Positions 47,076 through 57,685 of a stretch of 64,000 bases of DNA are shown piece by piece. Positions within the stretch are counted from its first letter, which is position 1. Each line of letters starts with the position of its first letter. Both the position numbers and the translations under genes were made by a program. The notes beneath the pieces are model-generated. The model made no database searches, was not told where the DNA came from, and saw only the letters and a program-made list of their open reading frames with translations. Source of the stretch: Klebsiella sp. RHBSTW-00484 (GTDB lineage Bacteria; Pseudomonadota; Gammaproteobacteria; Enterobacterales; Enterobacteriaceae); contig NZ_CP055481.1 in the NCBI RefSeq assembly GCF_013705725.1, positions 5,766,001 to 5,830,000 of the forward strand, read 5' to 3'.

Positions 47076-48626
47076 ATGAACACCCTGTCGTCATATCGAT
47101 ACCTTATCGGCTGGCTGACCTGCCTTGCCGCCCTGCTATTTTTCAGTTCGGTTAACGCGGCCTCAGAAAATAAACGCGCTGAGCCAGACGAACGCGAGGT
47201 CCTTGAAGTTAACGTCGAGGATATGTTGCAACCATGGCAGGGCGATTTGCCGGGTATGCTCGACCGACGAACAATCCGGGTTTTAACCACCTACAGCAAA
47301 ACCTTTTTCTTTATCAACAAAGGCACCCAGCGCGGCGCCACGCACGATATCTTTATGGAGTTTGAACGCAGCCTGAATCAAAAATTAGCGAAAGAGAAGA
47401 AGCTTAAGCATCGCCATCTCAAAGTGCGGATCATTTTTGTTCCCGTTGCCCGCGACCAGCTCATCAGCGCGCTTAACGCCGGTAAAGGGGATGTTATCGC
47501 CGCTAACCTGACCATCACACCGGAACGTCAACAGCAAATGACGTTTACCGCGCCTATCTATTCCCACGTTCAGGAGCTGCTGCTTTCTGGCCCTGGCTCT
47601 CCTAAAGTGGAAAATCTGCAACAACTCTCCGGCAAAACGGTATTTGTGCGCTCATCGTCGAGCTATTACGCAAGTCTGGTTGCGCTCAATGCGCGCTTTG
47701 CGCAAGAGTCCCTGCCACCCGTGATTATTAAACCAGCCCCCGAAGCGCTGGAGGATGAAGATTTAATTGAGATGCTCAGCGCCGGACTTATCCCGCTGAC
47801 CGTGGTCGATCGCCATAAGGCGATGTTCTGGAAACAGGTTTTTCCAAAAATTCAGGTTCACCAGGACATCATTCTGCGTAACGAGGGCAATATTGGCTGG
47901 GCAGTACGCAGCAACAGCCCGCAGCTCCTCGCGTTACTTAATCATTTCATCAAAGAAAACAGCCAGGGCAGCAAGCTGGGTAATACGATCCTGCTGCGCT
48001 ATCTGAAAGATGCTAAATACGTTAAAAACGCGGCGGCGCAGAGGGAGCGACGTAAGTTTCTCACGATGGTGGAAATTTTCCGTAAATATGGCGATCGCTA
48101 TGACGTCGACTGGCTGCTGATGGCCGCACAGGGGTATCAGGAGTCGCGGCTTAATCAGTCGGTACGGAGCCACGTTGGCGCAATTGGCGTCATGCAGGTG
48201 ATGCCGAATACCGGCAGGGAGCTGAAGGTCGGCGATATTAAGCTGCTCGATCCCAATATCCATGCTGGGGTGAAATATATGCGCTGGATGATAGACCACT
48301 ATTATGGGGATGAATCGATGACTCAGCTTGATAAGGCGTTGTTCTCATTTGCTTCTTATAACGCCGGTCCCGCGCGCATCGCCCGACTGCGCACCGAGAC
48401 CAAAAAGCGCGGCTTTGACCCCAACGTTTGGTTTGGCAACGTCGAGTATCTGGCCGCCGAAAAAATTGGTTCCGAGACCGTGACCTATGTGAGCAATATT
48501 TATAAGTACTACATCGCTTACCGGCTGATCGTCGATGAAATGGCGCGTAAGCAGCAGGCGACAACGGAATCAAAAAACCAGACGGCTCCGGCAACAAACG
48601 CTCAGACCGCGCCAGCGACTCAGTAA
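47076..48626 (+). CDS. Membrane-bound lytic murein transglycosylase F-like protein
   Basis: This 516-residue protein has a signal peptide (RYLIGWLTCLAALLFFSSVNA). A type 3 periplasmic-binding domain spans about residues 68-300 (DRRTIRVLTTYSKTFFFINKGTQRGATHDIFMEFE). A C-terminal SLT (Slt70-like) domain has the catalytic Glu in AAQGYQESRLNQSVRSHVGAIGVMQVMPNTG near 352-380 and the YNAGPARI motif near 428. MltF has the same two-domain order. MltF itself is encoded beside purL in E. coli, so this is a paralogue. It cleaves peptidoglycan with 1,6-anhydro formation; the binding domain may sense muropeptides. Confidence 0.88.
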   Translation: MNTLSSYRYLIGWLTCLAALLFFSSVNAASENKRAEPDEREVLEVNVEDMLQPWQGDLPGMLDRRTIRVLTTYSKTFFFINKGTQRGATHDIFMEFERSLNQKLAKEKKLKHRHLKVRIIFVPVARDQLISALNAGKGDVIAANLTITPERQQQMTFTAPIYSHVQELLLSGPGSPKVENLQQLSGKTVFVRSSSSYYASLVALNARFAQESLPPVIIKPAPEALEDEDLIEMLSAGLIPLTVVDRHKAMFWKQVFPKIQVHQDIILRNEGNIGWAVRSNSPQLLALLNHFIKENSQGSKLGNTILLRYLKDAKYVKNAAAQRERRKFLTMVEIFRKYGDRYDVDWLLMAAQGYQESRLNQSVRSHVGAIGVMQVMPNTGRELKVGDIKLLDPNIHAGVKYMRWMIDHYYGDESMTQLDKALFSFASYNAGPARIARLRTETKKRGFDPNVWFGNVEYLAAEKIGSETVTYVSNIYKYYIAYRLIVDEMARKQQATTESKNQTAPATNAQTAPATQ

Positions 48627-48658
48627 ACCACTGTAGTTGACCTGCTTTTTAAAATAGA

Positions 48659-48683
48659 AAAAGCCCCAAAAAATGGGGCTTTT
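48659..48683. terminator. Bidirectional terminator between the MltF-like gene and ssb
   Basis: AAAAGCCCC-aaaaaat-GGGGCTTTT lies between the convergent stops. Confidence 0.85.
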
Positions 48684-48715
48684 CAGAGATGCCTTCACAA
48701 CATTTAATCGCGTAC

Positions 48716-49252
48716 TTAGAACGGGATATCGTCGTCAAAGTCCATCGGCGGTTCATTGGAAGGTGCTGCCGGAGCCTGCTGCTGCGGACGAGACTGCGCG
48801 CCGCCGCTGAACTGGTTGCCGCCCTGCGGCTGCTGAGGTTGACCCCAACCGCCCTGCTGCTGGCCGCCCGTGTTGCCGCCTGCCGGAGCACCTGCGCCCT
48901 GCTGACGGCCGCCGAGCATTTGCATCGTGCCGCCAACGTTAACCACGATCTCGGTGGTATATTTTTCCTGACCGGATTGATCGGTCCATTTACGGGTACG
49001 CAGCTGGCCTTCGATATAGACCTGGGAACCCTTACGCAAGTATTCACCAGCCACTTCTGCCAGTTTACCGAACAGCACCACGCGGTGCCATTCAGTCTGC
49101 TCTTTCATCTCACCGGTCGCTTTGTCACGCCAGGATTCGGAAGTAGCCAGCGTAATGTTGGCAACTGCGCCACCACTAGGCATATAGCGTACTTCCGGGT
49201 CCTGGCCCAGGTTACCGACGAGAATCACCTTGTTTACGCCTCTGCTGGCCAT
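48716..49252 (-). CDS. ssb: Single-stranded DNA-binding protein Ssb
   Basis: Ssb is a 178-residue protein, the E. coli length. The OB-fold domain (residues 1-112) starts [42 protein letters not shown] Gly/Gln-rich flexible linker follows, and the acidic C-terminal tip [10 protein letters not shown] recruits repair and replication partners. Ssb coats single-stranded DNA in replication, recombination and SOS. It is divergent from uvrA with a LexA box between them. Confidence 0.98.
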   Translation of the reverse strand: MASRGVNKVILVGNLGQDPEVRYMPSGGAVANITLATSESWRDKATGEMKEQTEWHRVVLFGKLAEVAGEYLRKGSQVYIEGQLRTRKWTDQSGQEKYTTEIVVNVGGTMQMLGGRQQGAGAPAGGNTGGQQQGGWGQPQQPQGGNQFSGGAQSRPQQQAPAAPSNEPPMDFDDDIPF

Positions 49253-49401
49253 GTTTGTCTCTCCTGAATGCGTTTATTAATAAATAGTGTAAACGCGCGA
49301 GTGTACCATTTCCAGGTGGTATTTTGATAGCTGCGAAGAAGCTTCCAGATATCACGCGCGACCTGACATTTTTACACAGCCCGTCGGAAAATGCATTCCA
49401 A

Positions 49402-49421
49402 TACTGTATATTCAAACAGGT
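49402..49421. promoter_or_regulatory. LexA (SOS) box between ssb and uvrA
   Basis: TACTGTATATTCAAACAGGT contains the CTGT...ACAG half-sites with eight bases between them, matching the SOS box of the E. coli uvrA/ssb region. It lies 82 bp before uvrA and 150 bp before ssb. Confidence 0.93.
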
Positions 49422-49502
49422 TAAATTGTGTCATAATTAGCCGTTTCTGCCGTTTGTCCTTCAAGCAAATCAGGCAATCCGCGTATCTACCGGGAAAGGT
49501 GA

Positions 49503-52328
49503 ATGGATAAGATCGAAGTTCGGGGCGCCCGCACCCACAATCTCAAAAATATCAACCTCGTTATCCCACGCGACAAACTCATTGTCGTCACCGGGCTTTC
49601 GGGTTCAGGCAAATCCTCACTGGCTTTCGACACCTTGTATGCCGAAGGACAGCGTCGTTACGTTGAGTCGCTCTCCGCCTATGCGCGGCAGTTCCTGTCG
49701 CTGATGGAGAAACCTGATGTTGACCACATCGAAGGGCTGTCGCCAGCGATTTCCATTGAACAGAAATCAACGTCCCATAACCCCCGCTCAACGGTAGGTA
49801 CTATCACAGAAATTCACGACTATCTGCGTCTGCTGTACGCTCGCGTCGGTGAACCTCGTTGCCCGGATCACGACGTCCCGCTGGCGGCGCAAACCGTCAG
49901 CCAGATGGTCGATAACGTGCTCTCTCAGCCGGAAGGTCAGCGTCTGATGCTGCTGGCGCCGATCATTAAAGAGCGTAAAGGTGAGCATAACAAAACGCTG
50001 GAGAACCTCGCCGGGCAAGGATACATCCGCGCAAGGATCGACGGTGAAGTCTGCGATCTCTCCGATCCGCCGAAGCTTGAACTGCAAAAGAAACACACCA
50101 TCGAAGTGGTAATCGACCGCTTCAAGGTGCGCGAAGATCTCAGCACGCGTCTGGCCGAGTCCTTTGAGACCGCGCTGGAGCTTTCCGGTGGGAGCGCCAT
50201 TGTCGCCAATATGGACGATCCCAAAGCGGAAGAGCTGCTATTTTCCGCTAACTTCGCTTGCCCGATTTGCGGCTACAGCATGCGCGAGCTCGAACCGCGC
50301 CTGTTCTCCTTCAACAATCCGGCAGGCGCTTGTCCAACCTGCGACGGCCTGGGCGTGCAGCAATATTTCGACCCTGAACGCGTCATTCAGAACCCGGAGC
50401 TATCGCTGGCGGGTGGCGCGATTCGTGGTTGGGATCGGCGCAATTTTTACTATTTCCAGATGCTGAAATCGCTGGCGGAACACTATGAATTCGATGTTGA
50501 AGCACCGTGGGGCACGCTGAACGCCAACGTACAGAAAGTCGTTCTCTACGGCTCAGGCAAAGAGAATATTGAATTCAAATACATGAACGATCGCGGCGAC
50601 ACTTCCGTTCGCCGTCATCCGTTCGAAGGCGTTTTACATAATATGGAACGCCGCTACAAAGAGACCGAATCCAGCGCCGTGCGCGAAGAGCTGGCGAAAT
50701 TCATCAGCAATCGCTCTTGCACCAGCTGCGGCGGCACGCGTCTGCGTCGCGAAGCACGTCACGTATTCGTGGAAAATACGCCGCTGCCGACCATCTCGGA
50801 TATGAGCATCGGCCACGCGATGGATTTCTTCAACAATCTGAAGCTCTCCGGTCAGCGCGCGCAAATCGCCGAAAAAGTGCTGAAAGAGATTGGCGATCGT
50901 CTGAAATTCCTCGTTAACGTCGGCCTGAATTACCTGACGCTTTCCCGTTCGGCGGAAACTCTCTCCGGCGGTGAAGCCCAGCGTATCCGCCTCGCCAGCC
51001 AGATCGGCGCAGGTCTGGTCGGCGTGATGTACGTGCTGGATGAACCCTCTATCGGCCTGCACCAGCGCGATAATGAGCGTCTGCTCGGCACCCTGATCCA
51101 CCTGCGTAATCTCGGCAACACCGTTATCGTTGTCGAGCACGATGAAGACGCCATTCGCGCCGCTGACCACGTTATCGATATTGGCCCTGGAGCCGGTGTG
51201 CACGGCGGCCAGGTCGTGGCTGAAGGTAAGCTGGAAGATATTATGGCGGTACCGGAGTCGCTGACCGGCCAGTTTATGAGCGGCAAGCGCAAAATCGAGG
51301 TGCCAAAACAGCGCGTTCCGGCCAATCCGGAGAAAGTACTGAAGCTGACAGGTGCGCGCGGCAACAACCTGAAAGATGTCACGCTGACGCTGCCGGTGGG
51401 CCTGTTTACCTGTATTACCGGCGTTTCTGGTTCGGGTAAATCAACGCTGATTAACGACACGCTGTTTCCGATTGCCCAGCGCCAGCTCAACGGCGCGACC
51501 ATCGCAGAACCGGCACCGTATCGTGACGTACAGGGACTGGAACATTTCGACAAAGTGATCGATATCGACCAGAGCCCCATCGGCCGTACGCCGCGTTCTA
51601 ACCCGGCGACCTACACCGGCGTCTTTACGCCAGTGCGTGAACTGTTTGCGGGCGTGCCTGAATCACGTTCACGTGGCTATACGCCGGGCCGCTTCAGCTT
51701 TAACGTACGCGGCGGGCGCTGTGAAGCCTGCCAGGGCGACGGCGTGATCAAAGTCGAAATGCACTTCCTGCCGGATATCTACGTGCCGTGCGACCAGTGT
51801 AAAGGCAAGCGCTATAACCGCGAAACGCTGGAGATTAAGTACAAAGGCAAAACGATTCATGAAGTGCTGGATATGACCATTGAAGAAGCGCGTGAGTTCT
51901 TTGATGCGGTTCCGGCGCTGGCGCGTAAGCTCCAGACCCTTATGGATGTCGGTTTGACCTATATTCGCCTTGGTCAGTCGGCGACCACGCTCTCCGGCGG
52001 TGAGGCCCAGCGCGTCAAGCTGGCCCGTGAGCTGTCCAAGCGCGGTACCGGGCAGACGCTGTATATCCTTGATGAGCCGACCACCGGTCTGCACTTTGCC
52101 GATATCCAACAGCTGCTGGAAGTTCTGCATCAGCTGCGCGACCAGGGCAATACCATCGTGGTGATCGAACACAATCTGGACGTTATCAAAACGGCTGACT
52201 GGATTGTCGACCTCGGCCCGGAAGGCGGTAGCGGCGGCGGTGAAATCCTCGTTTCCGGAACGCCTGAAACCGTCGCCGAGTGTGAAGCTTCATATACGGC
52301 ACACTTCCTCAAACCAATGCTGAAGTAA
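49503..52328 (+). CDS. uvrA: Excinuclease ABC subunit UvrA
   Basis: UvrA is a 941-residue damage-recognition ATPase of nucleotide excision repair. It has two ABC ATPase modules: Walker [10 protein letters not shown] near residue 31 and GVSGSGKST near 640, with signatures [10 protein letters not shown] near 487 and [10 protein letters not shown] near 829. Zinc fingers are [11 protein letters not shown]...CPTC near 253-280 and CEACQGDG...CDQCKGKRY near 740-765. It loads UvrB at lesions. It is SOS-inducible through the LexA box upstream. A GGGAAAGGTGA region precedes the ATG. Confidence 0.98.
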   Translation: MDKIEVRGARTHNLKNINLVIPRDKLIVVTGLSGSGKSSLAFDTLYAEGQRRYVESLSAYARQFLSLMEKPDVDHIEGLSPAISIEQKSTSHNPRSTVGTITEIHDYLRLLYARVGEPRCPDHDVPLAAQTVSQMVDNVLSQPEGQRLMLLAPIIKERKGEHNKTLENLAGQGYIRARIDGEVCDLSDPPKLELQKKHTIEVVIDRFKVREDLSTRLAESFETALELSGGSAIVANMDDPKAEELLFSANFACPICGYSMRELEPRLFSFNNPAGACPTCDGLGVQQYFDPERVIQNPELSLAGGAIRGWDRRNFYYFQMLKSLAEHYEFDVEAPWGTLNANVQKVVLYGSGKENIEFKYMNDRGDTSVRRHPFEGVLHNMERRYKETESSAVREELAKFISNRSCTSCGGTRLRREARHVFVENTPLPTISDMSIGHAMDFFNNLKLSGQRAQIAEKVLKEIGDRLKFLVNVGLNYLTLSRSAETLSGGEAQRIRLASQIGAGLVGVMYVLDEPSIGLHQRDNERLLGTLIHLRNLGNTVIVVEHDEDAIRAADHVIDIGPGAGVHGGQVVAEGKLEDIMAVPESLTGQFMSGKRKIEVPKQRVPANPEKVLKLTGARGNNLKDVTLTLPVGLFTCITGVSGSGKSTLINDTLFPIAQRQLNGATIAEPAPYRDVQGLEHFDKVIDIDQSPIGRTPRSNPATYTGVFTPVRELFAGVPESRSRGYTPGRFSFNVRGGRCEACQGDGVIKVEMHFLPDIYVPCDQCKGKRYNRETLEIKYKGKTIHEVLDMTIEEAREFFDAVPALARKLQTLMDVGLTYIRLGQSATTLSGGEAQRVKLARELSKRGTGQTLYILDEPTTGLHFADIQQLLEVLHQLRDQGNTIVVIEHNLDVIKTADWIVDLGPEGGSGGGEILVSGTPETVAECEASYTAHFLKPMLK

Positions 52329-52336
52329 GTTCATCT

Positions 52337-52362
52337 GCCTCTTCTCTGCGGGGAAGAGGCAT
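52337..52362 (+). terminator. Terminator hairpin after uvrA
   Basis: GCCTCTTC-tctgcggg-GAAGAGGC at 52337-52360 is followed by the weak tract ATCATTTA. Confidence 0.7.
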
Positions 52363-52470
52363 CATTTAATCTCATTTCACCTCATTTTTTCCTGCTGAGC
52401 ATTTGTGATTTGCGACCGTTCGTCATCTGGCATGACGATAGCTGCATAACCACTACTTGCAGGAAGCATC

Positions 52471-52881
52471 ATGTCTTTAAAACACGGATTTTATCGATAC
52501 GCCCTCGCCGCTGCGTTATTTGCGCTGACCGCCTGCAGTTGGGTGGATAGCTACAGTAGCTCAGCGCATCAGCAGTTGCTTATGCTGGAACAACTTCATC
52601 TCCAGTTCATCACCGATGCCGCGGTAACGCCTGTTGATCGGCCGCTGCTCAGGCAAGAGGATAGCCAGATTCGTCAGCTATTCAGCCAGGCGTTAAACAA
52701 TAGCGATACGCTGCGGCAGGATAATCTGCTCGTTCTGAAGCAAAACTACCAGCGGCTATACGCGCAAGTATCCAGCCAGGATACCGCACTGACGCCTTTC
52801 GCTGCCTCGGTTCTAACGAAACAAACGGAAAACCTTTACCAACAGGCCATCAATGGCGAACAACAACGTTCAGGGAAATAG
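52471..52881 (+). CDS. Predicted small lipoprotein, function unknown
   Basis: This 136-residue protein has a lipoprotein signal peptide. A charged start, MSLKHGFYRYALAAALFALTAC, ends in the lipobox LTAC with Cys at residue 22. The rest is helical and Gln/Leu-rich (HQQLLMLEQLHLQFITDAA, DNLLVLKQNYQRLYAQV). Ser-Trp follows Cys, so outer-membrane sorting is expected. It sits two bases from the next small gene and probably forms an operon with it. I do not recognise a family. Confidence 0.75.
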   Translation: MSLKHGFYRYALAAALFALTACSWVDSYSSSAHQQLLMLEQLHLQFITDAAVTPVDRPLLRQEDSQIRQLFSQALNNSDTLRQDNLLVLKQNYQRLYAQVSSQDTALTPFAASVLTKQTENLYQQAINGEQQRSGK

Positions 52882-52883
52882 CG

Positions 52884-53201
52884 ATGTCTACCCTAGAGGA
52901 ACTCAGCACCCAGTTCACTGACGCCGGAGTCAATACGGCGGAGTGGTTACAGCTAATAAAAGACATCATTAACGATGATGACAGCGGCATCCGCGACGCC
53001 GGAACGCTAACGCTTCAGGCCTTACAGGAAAAGGCGCGGGGCTGGTTGACCCAGGACGATCTGATTCTGCTGCTGCAAGGGCAGCGTGATATTGCCGCCA
53101 TTCGTGCCAACAACGAACGTATCGCGATGCAGACGCATCTTCAGTCCACGCTGCTTCGACTCTTTGATATCACGCTGCTGGCGCTATTAGGCGGCCTGTA
53201 G
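52884..53201 (+). CDS. Small protein of unknown function, co-transcribed with the lipoprotein gene
   Basis: This 105-residue acidic protein has a soluble helical N-terminus (MSTLEELSTQFTDAGVNTAEWLQLIKDIINDDDSG) and a hydrophobic C-terminus (LRLFDITLLALLGGL) that could be a membrane anchor. AGGGAAATAGCG precedes the start, two bases past the lipoprotein stop. The pair lies between uvrA and yjbR, where K-12 E. coli has neither. No family is recognised. Confidence 0.7.
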   Translation: MSTLEELSTQFTDAGVNTAEWLQLIKDIINDDDSGIRDAGTLTLQALQEKARGWLTQDDLILLLQGQRDIAAIRANNERIAMQTHLQSTLLRLFDITLLALLGGL

Positions 53202-53204
53202 TTT

Positions 53205-53558
53205 TTATGACAACAACTTGCGCTTACTATCAGGGAGCGCATCAAGCGCCTGCTGGTAAGAAGCATCGACCAGGTAGTAAATCTGCGAATCCGGCAGGGA
53301 GCCGTCAAGGAACACCGTACTCCAGTGGGCTTTATTCAAATGTCTACTGGGACGAACATCGTGATGCTGCTCCCGCAACAGCTGAGCAAGCTCCGGGCTG
53401 GCCTTTAACGATACCGCAGGCCGATTGTCTTCCACCTCTTTTACCATCGCAAACAACACGTCTGCCACTTTGATCTGCGTGGCTTTCCAGTCGCTATGCA
53501 CGCTTTGCTCCGCACCCGATTTCGCCATGCAGTAGCGCAATAACTCCGAAATTGTCAT
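53205..53558 (-). CDS. yjbR: MmcQ/YjbR-family DNA-binding-fold protein YjbR
   Basis: This 117-residue protein belongs to the MmcQ/YjbR family, a double-wing fold like CyaY. The hallmark HHDVRPSRHLNKAHWSTVFLDGSLPDSQIYYLVDASYQQAL is near residues 66-106. The start at 53558 lies two bases after the yjbQ stop in a yjbQR operon. The biochemical function is unknown; DNA binding was proposed from structure. Confidence 0.92.
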   Translation of the reverse strand: MTISELLRYCMAKSGAEQSVHSDWKATQIKVADVLFAMVKEVEDNRPAVSLKASPELAQLLREQHHDVRPSRHLNKAHWSTVFLDGSLPDSQIYYLVDASYQQALDALPDSKRKLLS

Positions 53559-53560
53559 CT

Positions 53561-53977
53561 TTATTCCCCTGTGAGCGTCGCGATGATATGGCGCGATCCG
53601 CCGTGAATACGGTGCTCCCCTAGCCAGATACCCTGCCAGGTCCCCAGTCTGACGCGCCCGTCCTGAACAGGTAGCATCAGCGATACGCCAAGCATCGACG
53701 ACTTAATGTGCGAGGGCATATCATCGGGACCTTCATAATCGTGTTCATACGGCGCGTTGTCCGGCACAGCATTGAGAAAATGCTGTTCCATGTCGTAGCG
53801 AACGGTCGGATCGCAGTTTTCGTTTAGCGTCAGGGAAGCCGATGTATGTTGGAGCAGCAGATGCAGCAGGCCGGTCTTAACGCGCGACAGCTCGCGAATT
53901 TGACCCAGAACTTCATCAGTGACCAGGTGAAAGCCCCGAGATTTCGGCCCTAAGGTCAGAGTTTGCTGATGCCACAT
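53561..53977 (-). CDS. yjbQ: UPF0047/YjbQ family protein (thiamin-phosphate-synthase-like fold)
   Basis: This 138-residue protein has the YjbQ signature [29 protein letters not shown] near residues 44-72 and [28 protein letters not shown] at the C-terminus. Weak thiamin phosphate synthase activity is reported for the family. It is upstream of and coupled to yjbR. Confidence 0.93.
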   Translation of the reverse strand: MWHQQTLTLGPKSRGFHLVTDEVLGQIRELSRVKTGLLHLLLQHTSASLTLNENCDPTVRYDMEQHFLNAVPDNAPYEHDYEGPDDMPSHIKSSMLGVSLMLPVQDGRVRLGTWQGIWLGEHRIHGGSRHIIATLTGE

Positions 53978-54059
53978 GAACGACTCCTTTTACCAGTGAA
54001 TCTTCCTAAGTGTGCAGCAATAAGCGAAAAGGTAAAACCTTTGACGCTTTATTTTGCAC

Positions 54060-54093
54060 AAAAAAACGGCAGTCTGCGGGCTGCCGTTTTTAC
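54060..54093 (-). terminator. Terminator of aphA
   Basis: On the minus strand AAAAACGGCAG-cccgcaga-CTGCCGTTTTTTT, downstream of the aphA stop; A/T tracts flank both arms. Confidence 0.85.
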
Positions 54094-54119
54094 GATAAAT
54101 GATTAAGCTATCGGGCGGC

Positions 54120-54833
54120 TTAATATTCTGAATTCACAATCACCTCTTCGCCCTGAGCTCCCGCCATCGGCAGTGGCTTATAGGACGAGTTTGAAGCCCG
54201 CATGATGCGGATACCACGAGCACCGACGTCGCGAGCAGCGGCAATATCATTATCTGAATCACCGTAGAAGACTTTGATGTCCTTCTCCTGCAACCATTGC
54301 GTCTTTGTATTCTGTCCCGGCTTGTCGCCGGCAAAAATAACCGGATTCATATTCGTGGCGGGGATCAGGAAATCATCCTGCAAGGTTTTTGATACCGTTT
54401 CTGTTTTGGTCTGGCTGCGGCCGGTGACAAAATAGATGCTATCGCCACGTTTAACATGCATCGCGATCAGCTGGCGAGCGACCTCTTTCGGCATGCTGAA
54501 TTCATCCCAGCCATTGTTCATTTTTTCCCAAAACTCCGGGTTTTTCAGGTAATCATCGCTGCCGGGTGAATAGGTTTTCTGCCCGCGCCAGAATCCTGGG
54601 CTGGAAAACAGGACCGTATCATCAATATCAAAACCGACGGCCATCGGCTGGCGTCCCAACAGGCTATTTTCAATCTGAGCCACGGAAACCCAATGGATAG
54701 GTGCCTGTTCGGCGAGTTTCGCCATATTAGTGCCCGTCCACAGCGGTTGCGGTGTGGAAGCGCGGGCAACGACGGAGCTATTTAGTGCGAACAGTAAGCA
54801 GACGGCCCCAAAGGCCAGGGTAATCTTGCGCAT
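54120..54833 (-). CDS. aphA: Class B acid phosphatase AphA
   Basis: AphA is a 237-residue periplasmic phosphatase and phosphotransferase of the DDDD superfamily, with a signal peptide ([25 protein letters not shown]). The nucleophile motif is [17 protein letters not shown] near residues 67-83, and the late acidic motif is [19 protein letters not shown] near 190-208. It dephosphorylates nucleotides and other organic phosphates with Mg. Length equals the E. coli enzyme. Confidence 0.95.
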   Translation of the reverse strand: MRKITLAFGAVCLLFALNSSVVARASTPQPLWTGTNMAKLAEQAPIHWVSVAQIENSLLGRQPMAVGFDIDDTVLFSSPGFWRGQKTYSPGSDDYLKNPEFWEKMNNGWDEFSMPKEVARQLIAMHVKRGDSIYFVTGRSQTKTETVSKTLQDDFLIPATNMNPVIFAGDKPGQNTKTQWLQEKDIKVFYGDSDNDIAAARDVGARGIRIMRASNSSYKPLPMAGAQGEEVIVNSEY

Positions 54834-55028
54834 ATTTTTCCCTAAATAATCGAATCGTTATAGTTTTCAATAATGTGTGTGCTTATTAATGCACCAAAAC
54901 CTTACCCCCGACGAGCCCGGATAGAAAGGTTTTTCTGCTTTGATGTCATATAAAAAGAGAATGATCACACTTCAGGAAGGGAGTTGCCCCACCAAAACAC
55001 TGGCAAGGGCAACAAGTCAGGCAAAGAC

Positions 55029-56222
55029 TTATATTACAGCTGCAAATGCCTGCGCCACGCGCTGAACATTGCGTGAATTCAGCCCGGCCACGCACATGCG
55101 GCCGCTGGCGATCAGGTAGACGCCAAATTCATCGCGTAGGCGATCAACCTGAGCCGCGCTGAATCCGGTATAGCTAAACATTCCGCGCTGCTTAAGCAGG
55201 TAATCAAAGTTACCTCCGGGCACCGTATCTTTGAGCACGTTAACCAGTTCCTGACGCATAGCCAGAATACGGGTACGCATCCCTTCAACTTCCGCCAGCC
55301 ATGAGGCTTTCAGCTCCGTATCGTTCAATACTGCCGCCACAACCTGCGCACCAAAATTCGGTGGGCTGGAGTAGTTGCGACGCACGGTCGCTTTTAATTG
55401 TCCCAGTACGCGCCCCGCGGTTTCCGCATCTTCGCAAACCACCGACAAACCGCCAACGCGCTCACCATACAGGGAGAAGATTTTTGAGAAAGAGTTGCTG
55501 ACAAGCATCGGTATTCCAGAGCTGGCGATCGCGCGGATAGCGTAGGCATCCTCTTCCATTCCGGCGCCGAAGCCCTGATAGGCGATATCCAGGAAGGGGA
55601 TCAGATTGCGCGTTTTCAGCACCTTAACCACCTCATCCCACTGGGCGTTGCTCAGATCGGCACCCGTTGGGTTATGGCAGCACGGATGCAGCAGCACGAT
55701 ATCGCGCTCCGGCAGGGTGTTGAGTTTCTCCAGGAAAGCCTCGAAACGCACGCCGTTGGTCTCATCATCAAACCAAGGGTAAGTACTTACTTCGAAGCCA
55801 GCCCCTTCAAATATTGCGATGTGGTTTTCCCACGTCGGGTCACTCACCCATACGCGCGAGTCAGCGAAGTAGTATTTCAGGAAATCAGCACCCACCCTCA
55901 GCGCACCGGAACCGCCCAGAGTTTGAATGGAAGCGACGCGATTCTGCGCCAGAACCGGATGGTCAGCCCCGAACAGCAGCGGTGCAATCGCGTGACGGTA
56001 GGTATTCAGCCCTTCCATCGGTAAATACAAAGAAGCACCGTGCGGCTGAGCATTAAGGCGCGCTTCCGCCTCGGCAACCGCCTGTAGCTGCGGGATAATT
56101 CCATCTTCGTTGTAATAAAGACCGATGCTGAGGTTTACTTTGTCACTACGCGGATCTTCTTTGAAACGCTCCATCAGGGAGAGAATGGGGTCGCCAGCGT
56201 AGGCGTCAACTTTCTGAAACAC
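55029..56222 (-). CDS. tyrB: Aromatic-amino-acid aminotransferase TyrB (GTG start)
   Basis: TyrB is a 397-residue class I PLP aminotransferase that makes Tyr, Phe and Leu from their keto acids. The PLP lysine lies in [19 protein letters not shown] near residues 243-260. [13 protein letters not shown] near 186 and [10 protein letters not shown] near 222 are family motifs. The start is a GTG at 56222 ([21 protein letters not shown]), with CTGGAGAAACATCAC upstream, giving the E. coli length; the longer ATG-initiated frame to 56333 is not conserved. TyrR/TrpR-type boxes were not firmly located. Confidence 0.95.
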   Translation of the reverse strand: MFQKVDAYAGDPILSLMERFKEDPRSDKVNLSIGLYYNEDGIIPQLQAVAEAEARLNAQPHGASLYLPMEGLNTYRHAIAPLLFGADHPVLAQNRVASIQTLGGSGALRVGADFLKYYFADSRVWVSDPTWENHIAIFEGAGFEVSTYPWFDDETNGVRFEAFLEKLNTLPERDIVLLHPCCHNPTGADLSNAQWDEVVKVLKTRNLIPFLDIAYQGFGAGMEEDAYAIRAIASSGIPMLVSNSFSKIFSLYGERVGGLSVVCEDAETAGRVLGQLKATVRRNYSSPPNFGAQVVAAVLNDTELKASWLAEVEGMRTRILAMRQELVNVLKDTVPGGNFDYLLKQRGMFSYTGFSAAQVDRLRDEFGVYLIASGRMCVAGLNSRNVQRVAQAFAAVI

Positions 56223-56346
56223 GTGATGTTTCTCCAGGTTTACATAAGGCAGGTTATTACACAATAAACCGGATGCGCAGGAAGATCGAGAGGATGTTGG
56301 TGGATAAAACAGAACAGGTTGGATTTGGAGCAATGAAGTGAACGCC

Positions 56347-56450
56347 CTTCCCGGATTGCGGCGTAAAACGCCTTATCCGGGCTACCGGCCCGCAGCTGGT
56401 AGTGAACCCGTAGCCCCGGTAAGGCCTTAGCCGCCACCGGGGAAAGAACG
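56347..56450. repeat. REP/BIME pair between tyrB and alr
   Basis: Two REP palindromes, CCCGGATTGCGGCGTAAAACGCC...TTATCCGGGCTACCGG and GTAGCCCCGGTAAGGCCTTAGCCGCCACCGGGG, lie in opposite orientation in the 238-bp tyrB-alr gap. Confidence 0.8.
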
Positions 56451-56460
56451 ATGGCTGAAG

Positions 56461-57540
56461 TTAATCCACGTACTTCATCGACACCCTTGAAGTCAGGCGC
56501 GTGATAAGTTCGTAAGCACTTACTTTTGTGATCTCAGCAATACGTTCGACGGGCAAGCCTTCACCCCAGAGCACGACCGGGTCGCCAGATTTATCCTGCG
56601 ATTCGGGCCCGAGATCGACGCAAATCATATCCATCGCCACGCGTCCGACAATCGGCACCTCGCGGCCATTGACCAGCACCGGTGTTCCGGACGGCGCAGC
56701 GCGCGGATAACCATCGCCGTAGCCCATCGCCACCACACCTAAACGCGTATCGCGCTCGCTAATCCAGGTACCGCCGTAGCCAACCGGTTCACCGGTTTTA
56801 TGCTCACGGACCGCGATCAGGCTCGAAGTCAGCGACATCACTGGCTGGCAACCAAAATCCGCACCTGTCGACTGGTTTTCCAGCGGCGATACGCCGTAAA
56901 GAATGATCCCCGGACGCGCCCAGTCGAAGTGCGACTGCGGCCACAGCAAAATTCCACCCGAAGCAGCGATGGAACGCAGCCCCGGTTTACCTTCCGTGAA
57001 GGTGGTAAAGATATCCAGCTGACGTTCGGTGGCACCGCATTCCGGTTCATCGGCACGGGCAAAATGGCTGACCACGTTGACCGGCTGGCGGACGTTTTTG
57101 CACTGGCTCAGGCGCTGATAAAACGCTTCCGCTTGTTCCGGCAGGACGCCTAATCGATGCATCCCGGTATCCAGCTTCATCCATACGGTCACTGGCTCGG
57201 GCAAATCAGCCTCTTCCAACGCCGCCAGCTGTTCCGGGCTGTGTACCGCTGTGTGCATGCGCTGGGCGGAGATCACCGGCAGATCGGCGGCCTCAAAGAA
57301 ACCTTCCAGCAACAGGATCGGCTGGGCGATACCGCCTGCGCGCAGGCGTAGCGCTTCTTCGAGACGGGCGACGCCAAAAGCATCGGCGTCAGGGAGCGTT
57401 CGCGCGGTCTCCAGAAGACCGTGTCCGTAGGCGTTCGCTTTCACCACCGCAACCAGCTTGCTGGCAGGAGCCAGTTCGCGTAGACGTTGCAGGTTGTGTC
57501 GCAGAGCGCGGCGGTTAATCACTACAGTTGCCGCTTGCAT
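56461..57540 (-). CDS. alr: Biosynthetic alanine racemase Alr
   Basis: Alr is a 359-residue PLP racemase supplying D-Ala for peptidoglycan, the same length as E. coli Alr. PLP-Lys34 sits in [14 protein letters not shown]. The catalytic Tyr of the other face is in [31 protein letters not shown] near 248-278, and MDMICVDLG is near 303. It is probably transcribed with dnaB; an ERIC element separates the two genes. Confidence 0.96.
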   Translation of the reverse strand: MQAATVVINRRALRHNLQRLRELAPASKLVAVVKANAYGHGLLETARTLPDADAFGVARLEEALRLRAGGIAQPILLLEGFFEAADLPVISAQRMHTAVHSPEQLAALEEADLPEPVTVWMKLDTGMHRLGVLPEQAEAFYQRLSQCKNVRQPVNVVSHFARADEPECGATERQLDIFTTFTEGKPGLRSIAASGGILLWPQSHFDWARPGIILYGVSPLENQSTGADFGCQPVMSLTSSLIAVREHKTGEPVGYGGTWISERDTRLGVVAMGYGDGYPRAAPSGTPVLVNGREVPIVGRVAMDMICVDLGPESQDKSGDPVVLWGEGLPVERIAEITKVSAYELITRLTSRVSMKYVD

Positions 57541-57561
57541 TTAAATTCCTTAATAAAAGAA

Positions 57562-57684
57562 TCTCCTAAATCATTCGTGTTGCAGGAAGGCGACAAGCCT
57601 GAGAATCCCCGGGAGCTTAGTAAACTAAGTGACTGGGGTGAACAGGCGTAGTCAACGCATCTGCGGCATGAAGGATGACGGAGA
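57562..57684. repeat. ERIC element between alr and dnaB
   Basis: This 123-bp element contains AATCATTCGTGTTGCAGGAA at one end, the core GAATCCCCGGGAGCTTAG...CTAAGTGACTGGGGTG and GCATGAAGGATGACGGAG at the other. It abuts the dnaB stop codon and would be co-transcribed in a dnaB-alr message. Confidence 0.88.
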
Positions 57685-57685
57685 T

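Noticed and set aside
52884..53201. Possible toxin-antitoxin pair with the upstream lipoprotein gene
   Set aside because: A lipoprotein signal and an acidic hydrophobic-tail partner do not match known toxin or antitoxin families; tight spacing alone is not enough.
56222..56333. N-terminal extension of tyrB to an upstream start
   Set aside because: The extra 37 residues are not part of the family; the GTG at 56222 has a good ribosome-binding site and gives the known length.
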